Assembly (NCBI RefSeq): GCF_001445655.1
Contig: NZ_LNBE01000002.1
Coordinates: forward strand, 248,001 to 312,000
Length of the DNA: 64,000 bases
Direction: 5' to 3'
Source of the DNA: Streptomyces roseifaciens
GTDB taxonomy: Bacteria; Actinomycetota; Actinomycetes; Streptomycetales; Streptomycetaceae
Below, piece after piece: positions 17,605 to 26,250 of this stretch. Each line of letters opens with the position of its first letter. Position 1 is the stretch's first letter. The notes below the pieces were generated by a model that searched no databases, had not been told where the DNA came from, and was given only the letters and a program-made list of their open reading frames with translations. A program made the translations under genes and the position numbers.

Positions 17605-18711
17605 TCAGCGGGTGCCGACCGCTGCCCGGACGGCGCGCCTGGCGAGTGCGCAGTCGTCGTGCAGGCGGCGCAGCAGCAGCCGCTGCTCCTCACCCGACTC
17701 GGCCGCTCCGGGTGCCGCCGGGGCCGGCTCGTCCACGGCCCGCTGCACGGCCGTCTCGCAGGTACGGATCTCGCGGGTCAGCACGAGCATGAGATTCACC
17801 AGGAAGGCGTCACGCTGCACCGTGCCGGCCTGCTGGGCGACCTGGCTGATGTGACGGCGCGCCGCGGGGGCGTCGCCGAGGACCGTCCACAGCGTGGCGA
17901 GGTCGTAGCCCGGGAGATACCAGCCCGCCTGGTCCCAGTCCACCAGCACGGGGCCGGTGGGGGCCAGGAGGATGTTGGAGAGCTGGGCGTCACCGTGGCA
18001 GAACTGCCCCTGGACGTGGGCCAGCCCGTGCAGCAGCTTCTGGAGATCGCCCATGTCGCGGTCGGTCAGCAGGCCCAGCTCGTGGTAGCGGGCGATGCGC
18101 TTGCCGTAATCCAGCGGCATGTCGAACATGCCGGCCGGCGGCCGCCAGAGGTTGACCCTGCAGATCGCGCCGAGTGCGGCCCGCACATCTGCACGGGGCG
18201 GCGCCTCCGAGGGGTGCCGCTGCAGGGCGGCGGGACGCCCGGGCATGCGCTCGATCACCAGCGTGCAGTTGTCGGGGTCCGCGGCGATGAGCCGCGGCAC
18301 CCGCACCGGCGGACGGTGGCGGACGAACGCACGGTATGTAGCTATTTCGTGCCGGAACCGCTCGGTCCAGGACGGTGAGTGTTCCAGTAAACACTTGGCC
18401 ACTGCCGTGGTGCGGCCTGTCGAGCCGACCAGCAGGACCGAGCGCCCGCTGCGGCGCAGGACCTGGACGGGGTTGAACTCCGGGCAGATGCGGTGCACTG
18501 CGGCGATCACCGTGCGCAATTGCGTGCCCTGAGGGCCGGACAAGTCGATTCTCCCGCTGAGCGGTTGCCCCCCCAGCCCCGGGGACCGCCGGGCCCGTCC
18601 GCCCCCGAAGGCAGCCCCCGCGGCGTGGGAGGGGTCGAGGTACGGCCCGCCGCCGGCGTGGGGAGGGCGGAGCCGGGGCGGGGCGGACACGGAGGACGAG
18701 GCTGCATACAT
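17605..18711 (-). CDS. Aminoglycoside-phosphotransferase-fold protein with a TTA codon
   Basis: A 368-residue APH/choline-kinase-type protein. The catalytic loop [12 protein letters not shown] (H239, D241, N246) and the metal-binding VDWDQAG (D258) are intact, so kinase activity is plausible. The substrate is unknown; antibiotic phosphorylation should not be assumed. Leu108 is encoded by TTA (complement of 18388-18390), the codon read by bldA tRNA, so synthesis may be development-dependent. ATG 18711 is chosen; AAGGGA lies a little far upstream. Divergent from the NsdA-like regulator; the pair shares a 315-bp intergenic region with a tandem 10-bp repeat. Confidence 0.85.
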   Translation of the reverse strand: MYAASSSVSAPPRLRPPHAGGGPYLDPSHAAGAAFGGGRARRSPGLGGQPLSGRIDLSGPQGTQLRTVIAAVHRICPEFNPVQVLRRSGRSVLLVGSTGRTTAVAKCLLEHSPSWTERFRHEIATYRAFVRHRPPVRVPRLIAADPDNCTLVIERMPGRPAALQRHPSEAPPRADVRAALGAICRVNLWRPPAGMFDMPLDYGKRIARYHELGLLTDRDMGDLQKLLHGLAHVQGQFCHGDAQLSNILLAPTGPVLVDWDQAGWYLPGYDLATLWTVLGDAPAARRHISQVAQQAGTVQRDAFLVNLMLVLTREIRTCETAVQRAVDEPAPAAPGAAESGEEQRLLLRRLHDDCALARRAVRAAVGTR

Positions 18712-19026
18712 GAGCGGAACGGATCCCTTCGTGTGCCGACGAGTTGCCGCGCTCCCCCGGTCCCCGGGCCGGCGTGCACCCTGGGGAATGCACGTGGTCC
18801 GCGGCCGGTGCCCCCGGACGGTCCCTTTCGGGCGTCCGTGGGCGGTACCGGCCGCTTCCCTGCCCACTGCTGGGCCGGCCGGCGGCGGCCGGGGTGGCGC
18901 GTTCCTACATCACACCCGCCCGCGGGTGGCACACCATGTGGCGGACCCTGGCGAACCCTGGCGAATACTCGCCTGGCCCATGACGGCCCGCTACCTTCAA
19001 GTCAGCCGAGAACCTGGGGGCTTGAC
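18712..19026. other. Divergent intergenic region (315 bp)
   Basis: This stretch separates the phosphotransferase-like gene and the NsdA-like regulator. The only clear structure is two tandem copies of CCCTGGCGAA at 18946-18965. A weak -10 candidate TACCTT lies at 18992-18997 for the regulator. I see no coding sequence here. Confidence 0.6.
18946..18965. repeat. Tandem 10-bp direct repeat (operator candidate)
   Basis: CCCTGGCGAA occurs twice head to tail, so both copies face the same side of the helix. It lies 62 bases upstream of the NsdA-like gene. Binding by that regulator or another is inferred. Confidence 0.5.
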
Positions 19027-20538
19027 GTGACGAGGGAACCCAACACCCGCCTCGCGGATCTGTTCGGCCTGGCCGGATGGTCCAAGGGCGAACTGGCGAG
19101 GCTCGTGAACCGGCAGGCGGCCGTCATGGGCCACCCGCAGCTGGCGACCGACACCTCGCGGGTGCGGCGTTGGATCGACATGGGGGAATCCCCGCGCGAT
19201 CCCGTGCCCAAGGTGCTGGCAGCCCTCTTCACCGAGCGACTCGGCCGTGTCGTGACCATCGAGGACCTCGGGTTCGGTCGGCGAGGGCGCGCGGGCAGGG
19301 GGCAGTCCTCGGACGGCCTCCCCTGGCCGCCCGAGCGGACCGCCGCGGTCCTCACCGAATTCACGGGAATGGACCTCATGCTCAACCGACGCGGCTTGGT
19401 GGGTGCGGGCGCCGCGCTCGCCGCAGGCTCAGCACTCAGCAGCGCCATGCACGACTGGCTGCACTCCGATCCGGTCCTCGCCTCCGACTCCCCCCGTTTC
19501 GACGATCCGCTGCGCAGCAACGCCGTCCACGCCGAAACCGCCGGGCTCGACCGCTACGAAGCCGCGCCGGTGGGTTCCACGGAGATCGACGCCCTGGAGC
19601 GCTCCGTCGAGGTGTTCCGCGCGTGGGACGCGGCCCGCGGCGGCGGGCTGCAGCGCAAGGCGGTGGTCGGCCAGCTCAACGAGGTGGGGGGCATGCTCTC
19701 CTACCACCACCCCGATCACCTGCAGCGCAGGCTCTGGGGCGTCGCCGCGAACCTCGCGGTGCTCGCCGGCTGGATGTCCCACGACGTGGGCCTCGAGCCC
19801 ACCGCCCAGAAGTACTTCGTCATCGCCGCCCACGCGGCCCGCGAGGGGGGCGACCGGCCCCGCGCCGGCGAGGCCCTCTCCCGTGCGGCCCGCCAGATGG
19901 TGCACCTCGGCCGGCCCGACGACGCCCTCGACCTGATGACGCTCGCCAAGTCCGGCTCCGGCGACGAGACCCTGCCGCGCACCCGCGCCATGCTCTACAC
20001 CATCGAGGCCTGGGCGCAGGCGTCGATGGGCCGGGGCCAGGCCATGCGGCGCACCCTCGGCGAGGCGGAGGAGCTGTTCGTCTCCGACAAGCGGGACGTG
20101 CCGCCCCCGAGCTGGATGCAGCACTTCGACGAGGCCGACCTCCACGGCATGCAGGCCCTGGCGTACCGCACGCTCGCCGAGCACGACCCAGGGGCCGCGG
20201 CCATCGCCCAGCAGCACGCCAGGGAGGCGCTGGCCCTGCGCAGAAGCGGTCACCAGCGGTCGATGATCTTCGACTACATCTCCATGGCCTCCGCCTGCTT
20301 CATCAGCAACGACCCCGAGCAGGCGGACACCTACGCCCGGCTGGCCCTGGTGTCGATCGGGGAGACCTCCTCGCACCGCACCTGGGACCGGCTCCGCGAG
20401 ATGTACCGCCTGACGGGGAAGTACGCGGGATACGCCCGGATCGAGGATCTCCGGCAGGAGATCAAGCAGGCGCTGCCCAAGGCCCCCAAGGCACAGCCCA
20501 AGAAGGGCGGCACCGGCGGAAAGGGGATGGCGGTGTAA
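19027..20538 (+). CDS. NsdA-like regulator (N-terminal DNA-binding-like domain plus TPR-like helices)
   Basis: A 503-residue protein of the Streptomyces family that includes NsdA, a negative regulator of differentiation and antibiotic production. The N-terminal block GWSKGELARLVNRQA followed by ATDTSRVRRWIDMGESPRDPVP is the family hallmark; a hydrophobic LVGAGAALAAGSAL segment follows near residues 122-137. The rest is helical repeat (TPR-like) sequence ending in a Lys-rich tail. GTG 19027 has GGGGG about 7 bases upstream. It is divergent from the TTA-containing phosphotransferase gene. Direct orthology to nsdA is not claimed, since several paralogues exist per genome. Confidence 0.8.
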   Translation: MTREPNTRLADLFGLAGWSKGELARLVNRQAAVMGHPQLATDTSRVRRWIDMGESPRDPVPKVLAALFTERLGRVVTIEDLGFGRRGRAGRGQSSDGLPWPPERTAAVLTEFTGMDLMLNRRGLVGAGAALAAGSALSSAMHDWLHSDPVLASDSPRFDDPLRSNAVHAETAGLDRYEAAPVGSTEIDALERSVEVFRAWDAARGGGLQRKAVVGQLNEVGGMLSYHHPDHLQRRLWGVAANLAVLAGWMSHDVGLEPTAQKYFVIAAHAAREGGDRPRAGEALSRAARQMVHLGRPDDALDLMTLAKSGSGDETLPRTRAMLYTIEAWAQASMGRGQAMRRTLGEAEELFVSDKRDVPPPSWMQHFDEADLHGMQALAYRTLAEHDPGAAAIAQQHAREALALRRSGHQRSMIFDYISMASACFISNDPEQADTYARLALVSIGETSSHRTWDRLREMYRLTGKYAGYARIEDLRQEIKQALPKAPKAQPKKGGTGGKGMAV

Positions 20539-20553
20539 GCCGCCGGGTCATGC

Positions 20554-20569
20554 GCCGGGCGATCCCGGC
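20554..20569. terminator. Short hairpin between convergent genes
   Basis: GCCGGG-CGAT-CCCGGC, a 6-bp stem located between the NsdA-like and PP2C gene ends. Weak but in the expected position. Confidence 0.35.
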
Positions 20570-20625
20570 AGTGGATGCGGCCGGCGGTCCGGTGCTGTTG
20601 ACGGCTTCAGCCGCTCACAACGGTC

Positions 20626-22092
20626 TCAGTCGTTGACGCGCCCGATCAGCAGGCAGGCGTCGTCCTCGCGCTCCTTGCCGCCGAACTCCTCCAGCACGGC
20701 CCGTACGCACTCCTGTGCGCACTTCGCCGTGGCGAACCGGGGGGCGAAACCCAGCAGTCTGTCGATGACGGTCTCGGTGATCGGCCCGGCGCTGTGGGGA
20801 GAGAGCCCATCGGTGTGCAGGAGAAGGACGTCACCCGGCTCCAGGAGCTCCTCCGCCTGTCCGTACGCGGCGCCGGAGACGGCCCCGAGCAGCATGCCCT
20901 CCGGCGGCTGCAGCGCACGGCCCTTCCCCCGGCGGAAGAGCAGAGGCGCGGGGTGGCCCGCCTGGGACCAGGTCAGGGTGCGGGTCGCGGGGTCGTAACG
21001 GCAGCAGACGGCGCTGCCCAGGGCGGGCTGCGCGGAGGCGTCGAGGAGGTGGTTGAGCCAGCCCATCAGCGGGCCGGGGTCGGCACCGGTCACGGCCATG
21101 CCGCGCAGGGCGCCCAGCAGCATGGCCATGCCGGAGGTGGCGGTGGCGCCGTGTCCGGTGAGACCGCCGACGCTGAGCAGGGTCTGCCCCGCGGGCAGCC
21201 GCAGGGCATCGAACCAGTCGCCGCCGATGAGGGCGCTGCTGGCGGAGGGGAGGTAGTGAGCGGCGAGATCGAGGGTGCCGGGGGAGCCGTCGGACTGCGC
21301 GGTGCCGCCTTCGGGGAAGTGCAGGGAGCCGCGCCACGGTGGCAGCACGGCTTCCTGCAGCTCGACCGCCAGCCGGCGCTCGGCCTCGGCGAGGTGCTGC
21401 CGGCGCTGCAGCGAGTGGCACGTCTCGTCCACCGCCTCGCGGCTGCGGCGGAGCTCGCTGACATCCCGTAAGACGGCCCACATGGAGGCCGTGGAGCCGT
21501 CGGCGCCGAGGACGGGCTCGCCCATCATGTGCACCGTACGGACCGAGCCGTCGCTGCGCACGATGCGGAACTCGCCGTCGATGGGCTTGCCGTCGACCAG
21601 GCAGCCGGTGACCATCGCGGTCAGCTGCCCGCGGTCCTCCTCGGGCAGCCAGGAGGGCAGCTCGTCCAGCGTCAGCGGGCCGTCCTCGGGGTGGCGGCCG
21701 AACAGCCGGAACAGCTCGTCGGACCAGGTGGCCTCGTCGGTGAGGAGATTCCACTCGGCGCTGCCGACCCGGGCCGCGGCCGTGGCGGGCGGGGCCGGGG
21801 GCGCCGGGGCGGTTCGCACCGCGCCCGGGGCGTCGGCCGGGCCGGGCGCCGGCGGGCCCTCGCGCAGCTGGCCGAGGTGCTCACCCAGATCGTCGAGGTG
21901 GTGGGCGGCCAGATCGCACAGGGCGCGGTGCCAGCGCCGCCGGGCGTCGTCCGGCTCCTCCGGGGCCGCCGCCTCGCGCCGCACGGCGTCGAGCCCGCCG
22001 CGCAGCTGACGCGTCTGCGAGATGAGGGCGTCGACCGTGCCGTGCTCGGGCGGCTGAGCTGCGGAGGAGTCCGCGTGGAGGGGGGACGGCAT
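20626..22092 (-). CDS. PAS domain-containing PP2C (SpoIIE/RsbU-type) serine phosphatase with a TTA codon
   Basis: A 488-residue signalling phosphatase. Order: helical N-terminal region, a PAS domain (about 105-220; WSDELFRLFGRHPEDGP to VRTVHMMGEPVLG), a coiled helix, then a SpoIIE/RsbU PP2C domain with IGGDWFDALRL, GHGATATSGMA and LLLHTDGLS, the metal-binding aspartates being present. Such proteins usually dephosphorylate anti-anti-sigma factors. Leu208 is a TTA codon (complement of 21469-21471), suggesting bldA dependence. ATG 22092 has GGAG six bases upstream. Divergent from the HEAT-repeat gene. Confidence 0.9.
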   Translation of the reverse strand: MPSPLHADSSAAQPPEHGTVDALISQTRQLRGGLDAVRREAAAPEEPDDARRRWHRALCDLAAHHLDDLGEHLGQLREGPPAPGPADAPGAVRTAPAPPAPPATAAARVGSAEWNLLTDEATWSDELFRLFGRHPEDGPLTLDELPSWLPEEDRGQLTAMVTGCLVDGKPIDGEFRIVRSDGSVRTVHMMGEPVLGADGSTASMWAVLRDVSELRRSREAVDETCHSLQRRQHLAEAERRLAVELQEAVLPPWRGSLHFPEGGTAQSDGSPGTLDLAAHYLPSASSALIGGDWFDALRLPAGQTLLSVGGLTGHGATATSGMAMLLGALRGMAVTGADPGPLMGWLNHLLDASAQPALGSAVCCRYDPATRTLTWSQAGHPAPLLFRRGKGRALQPPEGMLLGAVSGAAYGQAEELLEPGDVLLLHTDGLSPHSAGPITETVIDRLLGFAPRFATAKCAQECVRAVLEEFGGKEREDDACLLIGRVND

Positions 22093-22501
22093 CTCGTACT
22101 CCGATTGGGGGGCGCGGCGCGGCCGCTCCATAGGGTCCGCGGAATGGGCCGTAACGACTGTTGCACAGCGAGCGAGGGCCTGTAAGTGCTTTGGCAACAC
22201 CCGATCCGGTGGTGTCTGAGGCATATGCCTATGGCAGGGCGAAGTGGCGGTGAAGGTTCAGCTTGGGGGTGACCAAGTGATTACGGGGAGTGGGGCCGGG
22301 TCAACGTGGGGGCGGAGTGGCCGAGGAGTGGGCAAACCGGACAGGACTCGGCGGAATCCCTCACTCCAGGTAGGCTGCGGGGCGCTCGACCGACCTCGAG
22401 TTCCCCCTGTTCACCACGCATAGCACCGGTGGACACCGGCAAGAATGCCGGACGACGGAAATCCCGTTGCCAGCCGACTCCCCGCACCGGATGCTGACCC
22501 C
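22093..22501. other. Divergent intergenic region (409 bp)
   Basis: This stretch separates the PP2C and HEAT-repeat genes. It contains a perfect 12-bp palindrome AGGCATATGCCT at 22219-22230 and AT-containing promoter-like sequence around it. A 15-codon frame starting within the palindrome is not convincing. No other gene is seen. Confidence 0.55.
22219..22230. promoter_or_regulatory. Perfect 12-bp palindrome
   Basis: AGGCATATGCCT lies in the divergent promoter region upstream of the PP2C gene. It may be a repressor site; no regulator can be named. Confidence 0.4.
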
Positions 22502-23926
22502 ATGTTCGATCCAGACATAGCGCCCAGCGGCACCCTGCTCGGCCTCCTTCAGCGAGGCCGCGGCGACGGGACCCTGCATGCCCTCGCGGCGCCGCGGGCG
22601 GAGGCGCTCGCGGCGCTCCACCACTGCCTCCTCAGCGACCCCAGGCGCGACTGGCAGGTGGAGAACCGCTCCCTCTATTACGCGCGCCTGTGTCTGGACC
22701 TCGACGCCGGGCTCGACGGGATCGACGCCCACCTCTTCGACGCCGACGACCTCCTCGACAGCGCCGAGGAGCGCACCGGCCTCGCCCTCGCCGTCCTCGG
22801 CCACCTCGCCTCGTACGGCCGGGAGGACGCCCTCCTGCTGCTGCGGCGGTACGCGATCTCCGGAGCCAACTGGGCCTGGGCCCTCGACGAGCTCGCCCTG
22901 CGCGACGACGACGCGGGCCTGCTCGCCCTCGGCGAGAGCATCCTCGCCCGCTTCCCGCGGACCCAGGAGGGCGAGAAGGACCTCGCCGCGGCCGTGCGCG
23001 ACGCCTTCGAGCCCCGCCCCTGGCGGCTGTGGGCCGACGCGGCCCAGTCGCCCGCCACCGCGGACCGGGTGCGCGCCGCGCAGGAACAGGGCTCCTTCGA
23101 CCGCTGGCAGCGCCAGCTGCGCCCCACCGGCCCGCGGCCCGGCTGGAGCGTGCGCGAGGTCCTCGACTGGGCCCAGGAGGGCCTCGGCCTGCACCCCGTC
23201 CAGCTGCGCCACGTCCCGGCGACCCGCTGCCTGAACGCCGTGGCGGGCCCCGAGGACCGGCTCGAGATCATCGAGGCCGCCGCCTTCGGCCCCGAGGGCG
23301 CCCGGGCCACCGCCCTGCGCTACCTCGCCGAGCACGACGACCCCCAGGCGCTCGACCTCATCGAGACCGCCGCGGCCGAGCCCGGCGAGCTCGTGGCCGA
23401 GGCCGCCGTCACCGCCTTCGAGCGGATGCGCGGCACGGCCGCCCTGGAGCGGGCCCGCGCCTGGATCCACCGCGCCGACGCCCTCGGCGGCGCGGCGGCC
23501 GGCATGCTCGCCTCCCGGGGCGCCCCCTACGACGCGGCGCTCGTCCTCGGCGCGCTGCGCCGCACCGTCCGGGCCGAGGGGCCCGACGCGCCGGTCCTGT
23601 GGGATCTCGTGCCGGGCGCCGGACGGCTGGGGATCACCTGCGCCGCGCCCGTCCTGCGGCACATCTACCGCGAGACGTCGTCCTCGCACCTGCGCGGGCG
23701 CACGGCGCGGGCGCTGGCCGCGACGGACCCGTCGTTCGCCAAGGGCTTCGCGGTCGAGTGCCTGTGGGACTGCGAGGAGACCACCCGCGAGCTCGCCGCG
23801 CACCACGCCGCCACGGCCGACGCCCGCGTCGTCGAGCAGCTGCGCCGGCTCGCCGCGGATCCGGCCGAGGAGGACGAGGTCCAGATCGCGGTCCGCAGCC
23901 GTTTCGGCCCGGAGTCGGCGGTCTGA
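22502..23926 (+). CDS. HEAT-repeat protein
   Basis: A 474-residue soluble helical-repeat protein conserved in Streptomyces, beginning MFDPDIAPSGTLLGLLQRGR. Repeating Ala/Leu-rich helix pairs (for example ALRYLAEHDDPQALDLIETAA and GRTARALAATDPSFAKGF) match the HEAT/PBS-lyase pattern, implying a protein-binding scaffold and not an enzyme. ATG 22502 is favoured because the conserved N-terminus starts there; no Shine-Dalgarno is visible, and ATG 22445 in frame is an alternative. The following gene starts 25 bases after the stop, so they may be co-transcribed. Confidence 0.8.
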   Translation: MFDPDIAPSGTLLGLLQRGRGDGTLHALAAPRAEALAALHHCLLSDPRRDWQVENRSLYYARLCLDLDAGLDGIDAHLFDADDLLDSAEERTGLALAVLGHLASYGREDALLLLRRYAISGANWAWALDELALRDDDAGLLALGESILARFPRTQEGEKDLAAAVRDAFEPRPWRLWADAAQSPATADRVRAAQEQGSFDRWQRQLRPTGPRPGWSVREVLDWAQEGLGLHPVQLRHVPATRCLNAVAGPEDRLEIIEAAAFGPEGARATALRYLAEHDDPQALDLIETAAAEPGELVAEAAVTAFERMRGTAALERARAWIHRADALGGAAAGMLASRGAPYDAALVLGALRRTVRAEGPDAPVLWDLVPGAGRLGITCAAPVLRHIYRETSSSHLRGRTARALAATDPSFAKGFAVECLWDCEETTRELAAHHAATADARVVEQLRRLAADPAEEDEVQIAVRSRFGPESAV

Positions 23927-23950
23927 CCGGCCTGCGAGCAGAATGATCGC

Positions 23951-24574
23951 GTGAATGAGATAGCAGGCGATTCGAAGACCGGCGTAACGGCAACCCGCGT
24001 TCCGGCGACCGGTGCGAAGGCAAGGCGGGCGGCGGCCGCAGTGGCGGTCCTCGTGGCCGCGCAGATGGCGGCCGGGACGGTCGCGGAGGCGGCCGCCCCG
24101 CCGTCCGCGCAGGCCGTGGCCGTGGCGGGCAAGGCCGCGGACGGCACGACGGCCCCCGTCAGGATCACGGAGGGGCAGGTCGCCGAGGCCGCTCCGGGCG
24201 GCGCGATCCTCTACCCGAGCGTCACCAGCTGCCTGACGGTGACCGTCCGGCTGCGCGACGGGGGCCTCGTGGGCGCCCACGCCAGCCTCTTCCAGGTGCC
24301 CGGCGAGTACCGCTCCGACCGCATCCTGTCCGAGCTGAAGCGCACGGTTGGCAACCGGCCGGTGCGCGCGGTCGAGGTCAGGGGCGCCGTCGGCGCCTGG
24401 GACCCGAGCTACTTCGTCAAGGCGATCGAGAGCTACGGGGACGGGGAGGCCGTGCCCTTCCCGGAGTCACCCGACCCCGGCGGCATCGCCGAGGCGGTGG
24501 CCAAGGGCCTCGGGCAGCCCCGCGCCCTGGTGACCGTCGAGGACGTGCCGGACGGCGACCAGACCGTCCGCTGA
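23951..24574 (+). CDS. Secreted hypothetical protein
   Basis: A 207-residue protein with an N-terminal hydrophobic segment (AAAAVAVLVAAQMAAGTVAEAAA, about residues 27-49) that looks like a signal peptide after a basic region, followed by a roughly 150-residue extracellular domain. I do not recognise the family. The segment SCLTVTVRLRDGGLVGAHASLF suggests a beta-rich start. Start GTG 23951 has no ribosome-binding site; CAGAAT six bases before it may be a -10, giving a leaderless message. Terminated by a strong hairpin shared with the convergent Lys-rich membrane protein gene. Confidence 0.7.
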   Translation: MNEIAGDSKTGVTATRVPATGAKARRAAAAVAVLVAAQMAAGTVAEAAAPPSAQAVAVAGKAADGTTAPVRITEGQVAEAAPGGAILYPSVTSCLTVTVRLRDGGLVGAHASLFQVPGEYRSDRILSELKRTVGNRPVRAVEVRGAVGAWDPSYFVKAIESYGDGEAVPFPESPDPGGIAEAVAKGLGQPRALVTVEDVPDGDQTVR

Positions 24575-24579
24575 CGACC

Positions 24580-24610
24580 GGGTGCGGGGCGGCACGGCCG
24601 CCCCGCACCC
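24580..24610. terminator. Bidirectional terminator
   Basis: GGGTGCGGGGCGGC and GCCGCCCCGCACCC form a perfect 14-bp stem with an ACG loop, between convergent genes ending at 24574 and 24622. Confidence 0.85.
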
Positions 24611-24621
24611 TCGTTCTCCGC

Positions 24622-25083
24622 TCAGGTGCGACGGCGCTTGAGGGCCTTGCGGATCAGGACGATCGCCAGAATGATCATGGCGATCACGAAGACGAAGACC
24701 AGGATCATCACGATGATCATGAAGATGCCGAGCTTCTTGAAGAAGCCCTTCTTCTTCTTTTTATCCTTCTTCGGCTTCTTCGCCGCCGTGGTCATGTGCC
24801 CCTTGGAGGACCGGTGCCCGTGCGCGGCCTGCAGCGCGGACGCGGCGCCCGTGCGCTCGGCTCCCGCAGCGGCCCCGGTCCCGGCCTGACGCTCCACCGT
24901 GGCGACGGCGGCGGCCGGACGGGCCTGCTCCGTCGCCTGGGCGGAGGCGGGGGAGACCAGCAGGGAGGCGCCCAGCGCGAGCGCCGCGACGACGGCCGCC
25001 CGGCGGGCCCGCTGCCACCGCCGCCGTACGGCGTGCGCCGCCGCGCCCGCCTGCTGCTCGTCGTCCATCAGCTCAGCGTTCAT
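24622..25083 (-). CDS. Two-TM membrane protein with a poly-lysine segment
   Basis: A 153-residue hypothetical protein. The N-terminal region is acidic, then RRRWQRARR precedes a first hydrophobic segment (about residues 30-48) ending in a signal-peptidase-like ASAQA. An Ala-rich linker leads to KKPKKDKKKKKGFFKKLG and a long C-terminal hydrophobic helix (IFMIIVMILVFVFVIAMII), closing with KALKRRR. The Lys cluster next to a membrane helix could bind acidic lipids or polymers such as polyphosphate; this is inference. ATG 25083 has GGGGG five bases upstream. Divergent, at a distance, from the DUF4956/polyphosphate polymerase pair. Confidence 0.7.
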   Translation of the reverse strand: MNAELMDDEQQAGAAAHAVRRRWQRARRAAVVAALALGASLLVSPASAQATEQARPAAAVATVERQAGTGAAAGAERTGAASALQAAHGHRSSKGHMTTAAKKPKKDKKKKKGFFKKLGIFMIIVMILVFVFVIAMIILAIVLIRKALKRRRT

Positions 25084-25575
25084 TGACGCCCCCATCGGTG
25101 TTTCCGGGTGTTCTTGCGCGTACGGGTGCACTCCGGCCGCGACGGGCCGCGGGGCCCGCCCGCCGGAATGCGGCCCCTATTATCTGCACACCGACAAGCC
25201 GATCAGCAGGGCGCACGGAAGCTCTGGAACCAAACCGGAACGATCGGCTCCTGAGGCGTGGTCACTATCCCGCACTATGAGCGGATTGGAGTTTCCCGTG
25301 CCCACCGCCCGGGGCGCCTCGGATGCCCGTGTGGGGTGCGCGGCCCATGTGCCGGGTATGACGTCGGCGGCGCAGGCCCGTTCGCCGCCGGTCTCGGGAC
25401 GACCGTCACATCCGTGGCCTCCGGGGCAAGAGCGCCGAACGCGACAGGCGTGACAGGAATCCGGACACTTGCCGTCTGGTTCCATCAAAGACGCGCATTG
25501 TTCACTCAGAAGTAGCGAAAGTTCACCCAGCGTTTCTCTATGTTTCGGGTACTTCCTACGCACAGAGAGTGAGCG
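25084..25575. other. Long divergent intergenic region (492 bp)
   Basis: Separates the Lys-rich membrane protein gene and the DUF4956 gene. It is noticeably less GC-rich than its neighbours. A TATTAT element lies at 25178-25183, direct repeats CACTAT at 25263 and 25273 are ten bases apart, and GGGTAC at 25547-25552 resembles a stress-sigma -10 before the DUF4956 gene. A 127-codon minus-strand frame exists but its codon use is not Streptomyces-like. Confidence 0.6.
25547..25552 (+). promoter_or_regulatory. Candidate SigB-like -10 for the DUF4956-VTC operon
   Basis: GGGTAC lies 24 bases upstream of ATG 25576, with GCGT 13 bases before it. The SigB-group consensus is GNNT-N14-16-GGGTAY, so the spacing is one base short; treat as a candidate only. 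Confidence 0.35.
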
Positions 25576-26250
25576 ATGGACTCCCTACGACACCTCGCCG
25601 CCCACCTGGGGCTCGACCTCGTGGCCGTGTGCCTGCTGACGTTCGCGATCTACTATCCCCGGCACCGGCGGCGCGACCTCGTGCCGGCCTATCTGGCCCT
25701 GAACGTCGCCCTGTTCACCGTCGTCGCGGCCCTCGCGGAGCTGGGCGGCAGCGGTGGCATGGCCCTCGGGTTCGGAATGTTCGGCGTGCTGTCGATCATC
25801 CGGCTGCGGTCGGACTCCGTGCAGCACGAGGAGGTGGCGTACTACTTCACCACCCTGGTCCTGGGGCTCATCACGGGGCTGCCGCACGTCGCGTTCGGGC
25901 TCGCGGCCGCGCTCAGCGCGGTCCTGCTCCTCGTCGTCTACGCCGCGGACCACCCCCGTCTGCTCGCCCGTTCCCGCCGCACCGTCGTCACCCTCGACAC
26001 CGTGCACGCCGACCCCGCCGCCCTCCGCGCCGATCTCGCCCGGCGCCTCGGCGACCCGATGCACTGGACGGTCATGGAGGTCGACTACGTGCGCGACCTG
26101 ACGGTCGTGGACGTGCGCTACCGGGAGCCCGAGCCGGGAAGCCGCCGGGGGAGCGCCGCCCTCGCCGGAACCGAAGCCCGGACCGAACCCCGGACCGAAG
26201 CCCGCGCCGAGGCCGGAGCCGAGGCCGCACCCGCGTGGGGGGCCGCGTGA
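25576..26250 (+). CDS. DUF4956 membrane protein
   Basis: A 224-residue protein with four predicted membrane segments in its first 130 residues (LDLVAVCLLTFAIYYP, AYLALNVALFTVVAAL, GMALGFGMFGVLSIIRL, TTLVLGLITGL and LSAVLLLVVYAA), then a cytoplasmic domain (VVTLDTVHADPAALRADLARRLG) and a repetitive Thr/Glu/Ala/Arg tail. FGMFGVLSIIRLRSD is the DUF4956 signature. DUF4956 genes are known to sit beside VTC-type polyphosphate polymerase genes, as here; the stop overlaps the next start (GTGA). The role is unknown but probably channels or anchors polymer made by the partner. Confidence 0.85.
   Translation: MDSLRHLAAHLGLDLVAVCLLTFAIYYPRHRRRDLVPAYLALNVALFTVVAALAELGGSGGMALGFGMFGVLSIIRLRSDSVQHEEVAYYFTTLVLGLITGLPHVAFGLAAALSAVLLLVVYAADHPRLLARSRRTVVTLDTVHADPAALRADLARRLGDPMHWTVMEVDYVRDLTVVDVRYREPEPGSRRGSAALAGTEARTEPRTEARAEAGAEAAPAWGAA

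Noticed and set aside
17605..18711. Antibiotic-resistance aminoglycoside phosphotransferase
   Set aside because: Only the general kinase motifs match; the setting is developmental and no resistance-specific signature is seen.
22225..22272. 15-codon plus-strand frame beginning in the palindrome at 22219-22230
   Set aside because: Too short, unlike known leader peptides, and not followed by a regulated gene in a convincing way.
25180..25563. 127-codon minus-strand frame, Cys-containing, in the region before the DUF4956 gene
   Set aside because: Codon use is not Streptomyces-like (many A/T-ending codons), no ribosome-binding site, and it lies within an obvious promoter region.
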